Both the position numbers and the translations under genes were made by a program. Source: Desulfofustis sp. PB-SRB1 (GTDB lineage: Bacteria > Desulfobacterota > Desulfobulbia > Desulfobulbales > Desulfocapsaceae). Taken from it: a stretch of 64,000 bases of DNA. Numbering within the stretch: the stretch's first letter is position 1; each line of letters starts with the position of its first letter. The notes under the pieces are model-generated. The model ran no database searches and was not told the DNA's origin. It saw only the letters and a list, made by a program, of their open reading frames with translations. The stretch covers positions 176,709-240,708 of the forward strand of contig JAEQMT010000037.1 in assembly GCA_016722945.1 (NCBI GenBank), given 5' to 3'. Below are positions 17,199 through 24,765 of the stretch, piece by piece.

Positions 17199-18233
17199 TC
17201 AAGCCGCTTTCTCTAATACCTCCCGTGGAGTAAATGGTTGTTCGCTTTTATCAACAACCAGCATATAGGACACCAACTTACGGGCAACAGCAAGAGTTGC
17301 ACGGTTCCTGTTACCTTTGGCTATTTCCCGCTCATGGACTTCAGCCAGTTGTCTGTTCCATCGTGGCGCCAGTTTGGCTGCTTCGACCAACACTGTCTGC
17401 AAATGTTTATTTCTCTGTTTGGAAATCGGTCCACGCTGATTTTTACCCGCCGACTGCTTTTGGGCGCTACAGAGACCGCAATAACTGACTGCCTTGCTGA
17501 TACGATTGAACCGGTGAACATCTCCAATTTCCAATACCCATGTCAAGGCCGTTACCTCACCGACTCCCGGAATAGTCATCAGTAGTTTAACCCGTTGCCT
17601 GATAAGTGGATTGCCCCGAAGAGCGTGCAGCAATGATTCCTGCATTCTGGTGAAAATTTCCAGATTACTTCGGGTGATCTTCAGGAGATCAACTACTGAT
17701 TCGGGAATATAGTCCAGGCCACCCAATAGATCGTTGAAATATTTTTTCCCATGGAGCCTGGCCTTGCTGTGCTCAGCGCCAACCTCCATGAGCAGTCCAG
17801 AGGTTTTGTTTTTCATCCTGATCGCTTCACAAACCAGGAAATTGCGGTAGCGGAGAACCCGCCGGAGGTTCCGATGTTCTTCGGGCGCCATATAACAGAG
17901 AGGTGGTAGATTACACCGAAGCAGATCAGCAATCATTTCCGCATCAGCGGCATCGTTTTTCTTCTTGGCTGCTGAAATAGCTTTGAGCATCGCGGGGTGC
18001 GCAACAAAGAGTTCAGCTGCATAGGGGAGAAGATGGTCATACACCCATCCGGTAAACAGTGTTGCTTCCATAGCTCCTTGCCAGGGAGCCTTCCTGTTCT
18101 CGGCCCATTTGACCAGGCTCTGTCGAGTGGCCCTGAGCACTCCGTGATCAACAATAGTTCCATCTGTCTGTTTTTCACAAAAGCTGATTGTCTTTTTGTG
18201 GATATCAAAACCGATATAGTGCATATTGTTCAT
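17199..18233 (-). CDS. IS110-family transposase (DEDD recombinase)
   Basis: 344 residues, full length. The N-terminal DEDD/RuvC-like domain opens with HYIGFDIHKKTISFCEK, and the C-terminal Transposase_20 domain begins near residue 217 with LLMTIPGVGEVTALTWVLEIG and contains SAGKNQRGPISKQRNKHL, the region of the catalytic serine. These enzymes move their element through an RNA-guided recombination step. No frameshift or stop, so it could be active. The ribosome site AAGGAGG is buried in a predicted upstream hairpin. Confidence 0.95.
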   Translation of the reverse strand: MNNMHYIGFDIHKKTISFCEKQTDGTIVDHGVLRATRQSLVKWAENRKAPWQGAMEATLFTGWVYDHLLPYAAELFVAHPAMLKAISAAKKKNDAADAEMIADLLRCNLPPLCYMAPEEHRNLRRVLRYRNFLVCEAIRMKNKTSGLLMEVGAEHSKARLHGKKYFNDLLGGLDYIPESVVDLLKITRSNLEIFTRMQESLLHALRGNPLIRQRVKLLMTIPGVGEVTALTWVLEIGDVHRFNRISKAVSYCGLCSAQKQSAGKNQRGPISKQRNKHLQTVLVEAAKLAPRWNRQLAEVHEREIAKGNRNRATLAVARKLVSYMLVVDKSEQPFTPREVLEKAA

Positions 18234-18235
18234 AG

Positions 18236-18316
18236 TAGACCTCCTTGTGGCTCATGATTTTGTGCGGCTCCATGCTGTCACGACAGCTCCTACGCTATTC
18301 TACCACAGGAGGTCTA
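18236..18316 (-). promoter_or_regulatory. Hairpin sequestering the transposase ribosome site
   Basis: Read on the minus strand, TAGACCTCCTGTGG (18316-18303) pairs with CCACAAGGAGGTCTA (18250-18236), with one bulged base. The second arm contains the AAGGAGG ribosome site just before the ATG. A smaller hairpin, GCTGTC/GACAGC, sits in the loop (18274-18287). Transcripts entering from outside would fold and hide the ribosome site, a known way to silence transposases. It might instead be part of the guide RNA. Confidence 0.7.
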
Positions 18317-18352
18317 TTTTTCTTCTAACTGCCCCTTACTTATACATTCAAA

Positions 18353-18435
18353 CAGGTCTTTTATTTTGGTGTTTTTTGCCAATGTGACGGACTGAGAATT
18401 CAAAACGGATCAAAAACACCAAAATAAAAGACCTG
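18353..18435. repeat. Palindromic repeat family A, copy 3
   Basis: Arms CAGGTCTTTTATTTTGGTG (18353 on) and CACCAAAATAAAAGACCTG (ending 18435) are inverted copies, with As and Ts extending both arms inward. Same core as the copies at 8437 and 12909. It lies between the IS110 element and the hemerythrin gene. Confidence 0.88.
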
Positions 18436-18552
18436 ACCCCCGCCCATTTATTCTGATGATTACCATATGAAGGTGGCGGATACTTTTTAGAACGGTATAG
18501 TGTATCGCACAAACCCATCAAATCGATCAGACTATCACTATCAGGAGGTACC

Positions 18553-19116
18553 ATGACTATCGTGGAAGCGCTTGTCGCGCATCATGACGTGCTCAGGCGA
18601 CTATACGCCCAGGCGGAAACAAACCCGGAGGTGTTTGAGGATTTTATCAGACACCTGGTCATCCATCACACCATGGAGGAAAAATATTTTTATGATCTGT
18701 TGGGCAGCTTTGCCGAAGCTGAGCATGATTCACTGGAAGCGGTCAATGAGCATCATATCATCGAGCTTATTATCAAGGATGCTCAGGGATTCCCCCGTGA
18801 CCACCAGAATTTTCCCATAAAAATAGAGGGGCTGGGAGAGTATACCAGCCACCACCTGGACGAAGAGGAAGCCGATATTTTCCCCATGGCGCAGAAGCTT
18901 TTCGCTGCCGAGGAGCTGGAAAAACTTGGCGCCCTGTTTGAAAAGGCGAAGCAGGAACTGCTGGGCGTTTCGATACCGGAGTTACCCAAGGTGCTGGCTG
19001 ATAAATTCAATATCAAAGCGACCAAGACCGGGGCCAAGACTGAGTCGGCAAAACCAGCCGGACAGTCGGTGGACAGTGCCGCCTATGGTCTGGGTATTGG
19101 CGCTTTGCGCCAATAG
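18553..19116 (+). CDS. Hemerythrin-domain encapsulin cargo protein
   Basis: 187 residues. A four-helix hemerythrin/HHE domain (about 1-145) supplies the iron-ligand histidines and acids: AHHDVLRR, RHLVIHHTMEEKY, NEHHIIE and HHLDEEEADIFP. A disordered linker rich in K/T/A/S follows, then a terminal YGLGIGALRQ, closely like the cargo-loading peptides that dock inside family 1 encapsulins. The encapsulin gene begins 39 bp downstream. Hemerythrin cargo binds O2 or reactive species through a di-iron site. Strong ribosome site (AGGAGGT) five bases before the ATG. Confidence 0.93.
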   Translation: MTIVEALVAHHDVLRRLYAQAETNPEVFEDFIRHLVIHHTMEEKYFYDLLGSFAEAEHDSLEAVNEHHIIELIIKDAQGFPRDHQNFPIKIEGLGEYTSHHLDEEEADIFPMAQKLFAAEELEKLGALFEKAKQELLGVSIPELPKVLADKFNIKATKTGAKTESAKPAGQSVDSAAYGLGIGALRQ

Positions 19117-19155
19117 ATACGTTGACATAAACCACATGCTATCAAGAGGAAGAAC

Positions 19156-19974
19156 ATGGATATTTTAAAGCGTGAACTGGCCCCCATTCCCGTCGAGGCG
19201 TGGGCTGAGATTGATGAACAGGCAACCCGCAGCCTCAAGGCGATGCTTTCCGGGAGAAAGGTGGTGGATGTGAGCGGGCCCATGGGCACCGATTTTCCCG
19301 GTATTCCCGAAGGTCGGCTGGATTATCCCGATCAACCCGGAGACAGCGGTCTCAAATACGGCATCCGTAAGGTCCACCATATCGTCGAGGTACGCATTCC
19401 CTTTGAGCTTGAAATCTCGGAGCTGGACAACGTCGTGCGCGGCGCCAGAGATGTCGATCTCTCAGCACTTGAAGCGGCGGCGAAGACGGCGGCGCTGTTT
19501 GAAGAACAGGTTGTCTATCATGGGCTGCCGGAGGCCAATATCACCGGGCTGAAGCTGTGTGTGGGCAATGAATGCCTCACCATTGAATCACAACCTGAGC
19601 AATTGCTGACCGGCATCGCCGAAGGCGTAACCCATTTCACCAGCCGCTCCATCGAAGGGCCCTACAGCTTTATCGTCGGCCCCAAATTGTGGAGCAAGAT
19701 GTCCGCCCACGTCCAGGGGTATCCCATAAAAATGCAGGCCGAAACCATTCTGGGAGGTCCCGTCCTGCTCAGCCCGTATCTCAGCGGCGCCCATGAAAAC
19801 GAGGCCTACATGCTCACCCAGCGCGGCGGTGATCTGGAACTTATTCTTGGCCAGGATCTTGCCATCGGCTATGAATCGCACACCAGCAGCGCGGTTACCC
19901 TCTACTTTACCGAGTCATTCACCTTCCGCGTCCTCGAGCCTATGGCGGTACTCAACTTTACCGCCTTGAGCTGA
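19156..19974 (+). CDS. Family 1 encapsulin shell protein
   Basis: 272 residues, HK97 capsid fold. The opening ILKRELAPIPVEAWAEIDEQA, the region SGPMGTDFPGIPEGRL and the C-terminal TESFTFRVLEPMAVLNF follow the family 1 (linocin M18) pattern. Subunits assemble into 60- or 180-mer nanocompartments that hold cargo with matching terminal peptides, here the hemerythrin protein encoded just upstream. Ribosome site AGAGGAAG precedes the ATG. A GC-rich hairpin at 20020-20044 follows the stop. Probably protects an anaerobe from oxidative stress; this role is inferred from studied relatives. Confidence 0.95.
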   Translation: MDILKRELAPIPVEAWAEIDEQATRSLKAMLSGRKVVDVSGPMGTDFPGIPEGRLDYPDQPGDSGLKYGIRKVHHIVEVRIPFELEISELDNVVRGARDVDLSALEAAAKTAALFEEQVVYHGLPEANITGLKLCVGNECLTIESQPEQLLTGIAEGVTHFTSRSIEGPYSFIVGPKLWSKMSAHVQGYPIKMQAETILGGPVLLSPYLSGAHENEAYMLTQRGGDLELILGQDLAIGYESHTSSAVTLYFTESFTFRVLEPMAVLNFTALS

Positions 19975-20019
19975 AATGGATGAGCGAAAAAGAAAGGGCA
20001 TTCTGGATAACACCTATAT

Positions 20020-20044
20020 GGGGGCGGACAGAATGTCCGTCCCC
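20020..20044 (+). terminator. GC-rich hairpin after the encapsulin gene
   Basis: GGGGGCGGACA pairs with TGTCCGTCCCC around a GAA loop with one mismatch. There is no clean T-run after it, so it is either a weak terminator or an mRNA-stabilising hairpin between the encapsulin and polyketide synthase units. Confidence 0.45.
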
Positions 20045-20101
20045 ATCGGCTGATAGCTTTTCAGGAGTGATGCGGTCCTGAAGCAGGTCTGCAGCCAATT
20101 T

Positions 20102-21151
20102 ATGGCAACACCATCAATTCTCGGTATCGGCACCGCCGTACCCCCCTACTCATACGATCAGGCGGAAATAATGCCGATCGTGCGCGGGCTATTTAAGGAG
20201 CGGGTTGAAAATCTCGATCGGCTGCTCAAGGTGTTTGAGCACAGCCATATCCGCCGCCGCCATTTCGTCCGTGAGCCGGAATGGTACATCTCAGATCACG
20301 GTTTTGGCGAGGCCAACCGGGTCTTTGCCCAAAGCAGTACCGAACTCTGCCTCTCCGCCGCCGGTAAAGCACTTGCCAAAAGCGGGATTGACCCCCGGGA
20401 GATCGGAGCGGTGGTGGCGGTCTCCAGCACCGGAGTAATGACCCCGAGTCTGGATGCCGTGCTGATCCAGGAACTCGGTCTTTCGCTCAATGCCCGCCGT
20501 ATCCCCATTTTCGGGCTGGGCTGCGCCGGCGGAGTTACCGGTCTTGCCCGCGCCGCCGAGCAGAGCACGGCGCTGGCGGGCGCCCCGGTTCTGTTCGTGG
20601 CGGTGGAAATCTGCTCCATTACCTTTCAGAAAAACGATATTTCCAAGGCCAACCTGATCGGCACGTCCATTTTCGCCGACGGCGCCGCCGCCCTGGTGGT
20701 AGGCGCCGGCCCTGGCGGGCCACAGGTTGTCTCCTCATACCACCAGCTTTTTGCCGACACCTATGACATCATGGGCTGGGAAGTGGCCGACAGCGGCCTG
20801 AAAGTGTTGTTTTCCCGCGATATCCCCACCTTTGTCCGCACCCATATACCGCGTGTTGTGGACGAGGCCTGCGAACACTGGAAGATTGATAGAAAGGCAA
20901 TCTCCTCATATATCACCCACCCGGGCGGAGCCAAGGTGCTGGACGCCTTTGCCGACGCCCTGGGCATCGATCAGAATATGCTGCTGCCGGCTTACGAGGT
21001 GCTGCGCGAGTTTGGCAATATGTCCTCGGCCTCAGTGCTGTTCGTCCTGGACAATATGCTGGCAACCGATCGGCTGGCACATGGCTATGGCCTGATGTCG
21101 GCTCTGGGACCGGGGTTCAGCTCTGATCAGTTGCTTCTAAAGATGGCGTGA
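20102..21151 (+). CDS. Type III polyketide synthase (chalcone/alkylpyrone synthase family)
   Basis: 349 residues with the thiolase fold. The catalytic triad is visible: Cys141 in FGLGCAGG, His273 in YITHPGG and Asn306 in FGNMSSAS. Such enzymes condense acyl-CoA starters with malonyl-CoA; bacterial versions beside an isoprenylcysteine-type methyltransferase (BpsA/BpsB, SrsA/SrsB) make alkylpyrones or alkylresorcinols that enter membranes. The GTG of that methyltransferase overlaps this stop codon by 2 bp. No clear ribosome site before this ATG. Product is inferred from the pairing. Confidence 0.93.
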   Translation: MATPSILGIGTAVPPYSYDQAEIMPIVRGLFKERVENLDRLLKVFEHSHIRRRHFVREPEWYISDHGFGEANRVFAQSSTELCLSAAGKALAKSGIDPREIGAVVAVSSTGVMTPSLDAVLIQELGLSLNARRIPIFGLGCAGGVTGLARAAEQSTALAGAPVLFVAVEICSITFQKNDISKANLIGTSIFADGAAALVVGAGPGGPQVVSSYHQLFADTYDIMGWEVADSGLKVLFSRDIPTFVRTHIPRVVDEACEHWKIDRKAISSYITHPGGAKVLDAFADALGIDQNMLLPAYEVLREFGNMSSASVLFVLDNMLATDRLAHGYGLMSALGPGFSSDQLLLKMA

Positions 21152-21651
21152 TCCTGCTCACTGTCATCACCACGCTGGTTGTCGCCCAGCGTCTCAGTGA
21201 GCTGGCCCTGGCCAGACGCAATCTGAAATGGGCGCTGGCCCATGGCGCTATCGAATACGGAGCAGACCATTACTGGCTGTTTGTGGTGTTGCACAGCGGC
21301 TGGCTCGTGGGCTTCAACCTCGAGTGGTGGATAACCAAACCAACGGCGCCTGCAATATGGCCGCTTTTGCTTGTTGGTATAGTGCTTGCCCAAATCCTGC
21401 GATACTGGGCGATCACCAGTCTCGGCAAATACTGGAACACCAGGATCGTGGTATTTCCCGGCGATGCGTTGGTCAAAACCGGCCCCTACCGTTACCTGAA
21501 ACATCCCAATTACCTGGCGGTGGTCATCGAGCTGGCGGCAATCCCCCTGCTGCTTGGATCCTGGCGAACTGCCGTGGTGGCATCGCTGCTCAATGCCATC
21601 ATGTTATTTTTTATCCGGATACCTGCCGAACAGCAGGCTTTGAAACAATGA
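21148..21651 (+). CDS. Isoprenylcysteine carboxyl methyltransferase-family protein
   Basis: 167 residues starting with GTG that overlaps the polyketide synthase stop, so the two are coupled. About four membrane spans and the C-terminal SAM-binding motif LVKTGPYRYLKHPNYLAVVIE and RIPAEQQAL define the ICMT family. In SrsB/BpsB-type pairs this protein O-methylates the polyketide made by its partner. The gene ends 5 bp before a family B repeat. Confidence 0.9.
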   Translation: MILLTVITTLVVAQRLSELALARRNLKWALAHGAIEYGADHYWLFVVLHSGWLVGFNLEWWITKPTAPAIWPLLLVGIVLAQILRYWAITSLGKYWNTRIVVFPGDALVKTGPYRYLKHPNYLAVVIELAAIPLLLGSWRTAVVASLLNAIMLFFIRIPAEQQALKQ

Positions 21652-21656
21652 TGGAC

Positions 21657-21774
21657 TCGTAAAAACCTTGGATTTGCTTGCTAACGTCATTCCCGCGAAA
21701 GCGGGAATCCAGTGATTCCAATTAATTACGGATTTCGGGTCAGCTCCACTATGACGGTAAAGGGGTTTTTACGA
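21657..21774. repeat. Palindromic element family B, copy 1
   Basis: 118 bp with perfect 11-bp terminal inverted repeats TCGTAAAAACC / GGTTTTTACGA. Inside is an 8-bp stem with a GAAA tetraloop: ATTCCCGC GAAA GCGGGAAT. Other copies at 56446, 58362, 59245 and 60003. Confidence 0.92.
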
Positions 21775-21789
21775 TTTTATCAAACAATG

Positions 21790-21836
21790 AAAGGGAAAAA
21801 AAAGGGTATTTGCGACTGTACCGACGCAAATACCCT
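21790..21836 (-). terminator. Rho-independent terminator of the fasciclin gene
   Basis: On the minus strand AGGGTATTTGCG and CGCAAATACCCT form a 12-bp perfect stem (21836-21825 and 21814-21803) with a 10-base loop, followed by a run of Ts. It lies 23 bp after the fasciclin stop. Confidence 0.9.
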
Positions 21837-21859
21837 GAAACTGCGGCTAGATGGTTGTC

Positions 21860-22372
21860 TTATTCAGGAATCATCACGGTATCGATAATGTGAATCACAC
21901 CGTTTGAGGCCTTCACATCAGCCTTGATTACCTTGGCGCCACCGACGAATACCATCCCGTCTTTTACCTCTATTGGCACTTCAGCACCATTGACTGTTTT
22001 GGCGCTGCTCAATCCCATCACGTCTTTGGCATATACTTCGCCGGCTACCACGTGGTAGGTGAGAATTGCCACCAGTTGATCTTTATTTTCCGGCTTCACC
22101 AGGTTCTCCACCGTACCCTCCGGTAGCTTGGCAAAGGCTTCATCGGTGGGGGCAAATACGGTAAATGGTCCCTCGCTTCTCAGGGTCTCCTCCAGCCCAG
22201 CTGCCTGCACCGCCGCAACCAGGGTGTTGAACATACCGGTATGAGCCGCCATGTCCACAATATCCATCGATTTATCCATTTTTTTGTCATATCCGCTGCC
22301 GTGACTACTGGCCAAGGCTACGGCGGGAATGAGCAACAAGGTTAAAAATGCAAGACAGATTGTACGTTTCAT
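21860..22372 (-). CDS. Secreted fasciclin (FAS1) domain protein
   Basis: 170 residues from the ATG at 22372, which has GGAGAAAATC before it; an in-frame start at 22384 is less likely. A signal peptide (about 1-22) is followed by one FAS1 domain: DIVDMAAHTGMFNTLVAAVQAAGLEETL, GPFTVFAPTDEAFAKLP, LTYHVVAGEV and NGVIHIIDTVMIP. FAS1 domains mediate adhesion or matrix contacts; the bacterial role is generally unknown. Monocistronic, with its own terminator. Confidence 0.94.
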   Translation of the reverse strand: MKRTICLAFLTLLLIPAVALASSHGSGYDKKMDKSMDIVDMAAHTGMFNTLVAAVQAAGLEETLRSEGPFTVFAPTDEAFAKLPEGTVENLVKPENKDQLVAILTYHVVAGEVYAKDVMGLSSAKTVNGAEVPIEVKDGMVFVGGAKVIKADVKASNGVIHIIDTVMIPE

Positions 22373-22634
22373 GATTTTCTCCACAAATACTCAGCGGCTA
22401 TGCAATCGATTCATCATCATAAGTATCATTGCTTTATTCTATTCATGGCCGCATCTTTTTATGTATAACCTAATCAAAACAGTGTTTTGATTAGATTTCC
22501 TCACCGGTGAAATAGATCATCAGTGTAGGTTGAACGATGTGCACGAAGAAGCCTGTTGTCAAATAGGACACAAGGCACATCCGGCCAATAAATAATATCT
22601 ATAATTGAATCCCGTACCCAAACCCTTTATCCAT

Positions 22635-24356
22635 ATGAATACTCTCCCTTCACCCGCTATTGACCGGCGCCGCTACCGAATCATCCGCCGTTTTTTTTTG
22701 CGGGCGATTGTTCATTTTGTTTTCTGGGACCTTATTCTCAACCGCCCGATCCTTCGGGTGGTTCGCACCGATCCCATTGCCCGCTGGAAAAAAATCAGCC
22801 GGGCATATCGAGACCTGGCTATCGAGATGGGCGGGGTGCTCATCAAACTTGGTCAATTCCTCTCCGCCCGGGTCGATATCCTGCCACGGGAGATTACCCG
22901 CGAGCTTGCCGATTTGCGTGATGAGGTGCCGCCCGCCCCGTTACCCGAAATTGTTGATCGGATTGAGCAGGATTTTGGTCGCCCGCTGTCTGAATTGTTC
23001 TCTTACCTCTCGCCCGCTCCCCTTGGTTCCGCCTCACTGGGGCAGGTGCATCGCGCCAGACTGGCTGAAGACGGCGCCGATGTTGTCGTCAAGGTGAAAC
23101 GCACGGACATAGATCGCATCGTTGAAACCGATCTGGCTGCCATCAGTAAGAGCCTTGTATGGCTGAAAAAAGATAATCGAATCAGCAGACGGGTAGACCT
23201 GGATCTGCTTGGTGAAGAGTTTGCCCGGGTAACCAGAAACGAGCTTGACTTTGGTGCGGAGGCGGAAAACTGCGAACGGTTCCGCCAAGATTTCAGCGAC
23301 GAGCCGCGGGTCTATTTTCCCACCGTTTTTTCGAACTATTGTTCAGACAATTGTCTTACCCTGGAAAACGTCGATTACATCAAGATTTCAGACAGGGCGA
23401 CAATGGCACGGGTCGGTATCGATCCGGGCGCTGTTGCGACGACCCTGTATCAGCTCTACCTGCGCCAGATATTTTCCACGTACTTCGTCCATGCCGACCC
23501 ACACCCCGGCAATATTTTCGTGAAACCCCTTCCCACCGAAGATGAAATGGTGGCCGGGGTGAGTTGTTTTGGCCCTGATGACAAGGTGGACTACGTCGCC
23601 GACCGTGCCTTCCAGATAGTTTTTGTGGATTTCGGCATGGTAACCACCATCCCGGGTCGCCTTCGCGCCGCCTTGCGTGAGTATGCCATCGGCATCGGCA
23701 CCCGCGATGCATACCAAATGGTGCAGTCATACGTCAGCGCCGGCACTCTGCTTCCCGGCGCCGATCTCAAACGCCTCGAAGAGGCGCACGAGGCGCTGCT
23801 CGAGCAGTTCTGGGGGGCCGACATGAAGAGCATGAAAGGGCTGGCGCTCAGTGATACAAGCACCTTTTTGCGGGAATATCGAGACGTGATCTATCAGGCG
23901 CCCTTCCAGTTTCAGGCCGACATGCTCTTTGCGGTGCGGGCGGTGGGGATTTTATCTGGAATCTCGGCAGGTCTGGATGAGACCTTTGATCCGTGGCGTG
24001 AGCTGGTTCCTTTTGCCGAAAAACTTACCGTCGAGGAGTTGAGTTCAGGCTGGCGGGAGCGGCTCCAGAATCTGGCGATAACAGGCCACAACCTTGCCAG
24101 ACTGCCAGTGCAGATCGTCTCGTTAATCACCCAGGCGGAGCGCGGCAATCTCACCGTTAAAACAGGCTTTACTCCGGACAGCCGCCGGTTGCTGATCAAT
24201 ATCGAGCGCGCCGTCGGCAGGCTTGCTTTGGTTGTGGCGGGTTCAGGTATGCTGATCGGGGCCCTGCTGCTGCTCGCCCATGACTCGTATCCGTTCCTTG
24301 CCTGGACGATTTGTGGCCTCGCCGCTACGGCATTGGTTGCCGCCATAAGAAAGTAA
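22635..24356 (+). CDS. ABC1/AarF/UbiB-family protein kinase-like protein
   Basis: 573 residues from the ATG at 22635; a TTG ten codons earlier is possible. Kinase-like fold with the family-specific KxGQ loop (IKLGQFLSAR, about residue 77), VVKVKR as the ATP lysine region, HADPHPGNIFV as the catalytic loop and VDFGMV as the metal site. Two C-terminal membrane spans (about 520-570). UbiB-type proteins act as ATPases in quinone lipid metabolism. No ubi or men genes are nearby, so whether it serves menaquinone here is a guess. Confidence 0.92.
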   Translation: MNTLPSPAIDRRRYRIIRRFFLRAIVHFVFWDLILNRPILRVVRTDPIARWKKISRAYRDLAIEMGGVLIKLGQFLSARVDILPREITRELADLRDEVPPAPLPEIVDRIEQDFGRPLSELFSYLSPAPLGSASLGQVHRARLAEDGADVVVKVKRTDIDRIVETDLAAISKSLVWLKKDNRISRRVDLDLLGEEFARVTRNELDFGAEAENCERFRQDFSDEPRVYFPTVFSNYCSDNCLTLENVDYIKISDRATMARVGIDPGAVATTLYQLYLRQIFSTYFVHADPHPGNIFVKPLPTEDEMVAGVSCFGPDDKVDYVADRAFQIVFVDFGMVTTIPGRLRAALREYAIGIGTRDAYQMVQSYVSAGTLLPGADLKRLEEAHEALLEQFWGADMKSMKGLALSDTSTFLREYRDVIYQAPFQFQADMLFAVRAVGILSGISAGLDETFDPWRELVPFAEKLTVEELSSGWRERLQNLAITGHNLARLPVQIVSLITQAERGNLTVKTGFTPDSRRLLINIERAVGRLALVVAGSGMLIGALLLLAHDSYPFLAWTICGLAATALVAAIRK

Positions 24357-24582
24357 GATTTTCAGAGGGGATTATGTCGAGGTACTGAGATACATTCGCG
24401 TCGATGACGTGACCATGCCGCCGCAATAAACGCTCGGCAACGGCATCAGCAGCGTCATGGGCCGAACGCAGGGAACGTGGCGGTGCACCGAAAACCACCC
24501 ATGATATTGCCGAGCCGCCTTCTGATACTCTGCCACGCGAAAAAAGGGATTCCTCCTGCTCATTGACTTCGTGATACGTCAT
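24325..24582 (-). CDS. Possible small hypothetical protein
   Basis: An 85-codon frame from an ATG at 24582 to a TAG at 24325, mostly in the gap after the ubiB-like gene and overlapping its 3' end by 32 bp. The translation looks protein-like (for example HDAADAVAERLLRRHGHVID, a likely helix), but no good ribosome site is seen and I recognise no family. It could be a gene remnant. Low confidence. Confidence 0.35.
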   Translation of the reverse strand: MTYHEVNEQEESLFSRGRVSEGGSAISWVVFGAPPRSLRSAHDAADAVAERLLRRHGHVIDANVSQYLDIIPSENLTFLWRQPMP

Positions 24583-24765
24583 GAGATCAGACGGAGCTGA
24601 TATTTTTATGGATATCAGGTAAAAAGTTTGAGAGCAATGGCGGGACACATATGGAGAGGATGTTACTTTTTGGCAATTGGTCAGCATGTCAAACAGCCTT
24701 GATGTTTGGTATTTGATGGAAATTGCCAAGTAACTCCAGACAAACAACTTTGGCCAGAAATAGCT

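Larger units (their letters stand above)
17199..18316 (-). mobile_element. IS110-family insertion sequence (boundaries approximate)
   Basis: Core of an IS110-type element: one transposase gene and, just upstream, a strong hairpin (18236-18316). IS110 elements lack classical terminal inverted repeats, so the ends cannot be set by eye; the true element probably extends somewhat further on both sides. The upstream noncoding stretch is a candidate site for the bridge/seek RNA known in this family. A family A palindrome begins 37 bp beyond the hairpin. Confidence 0.8.
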
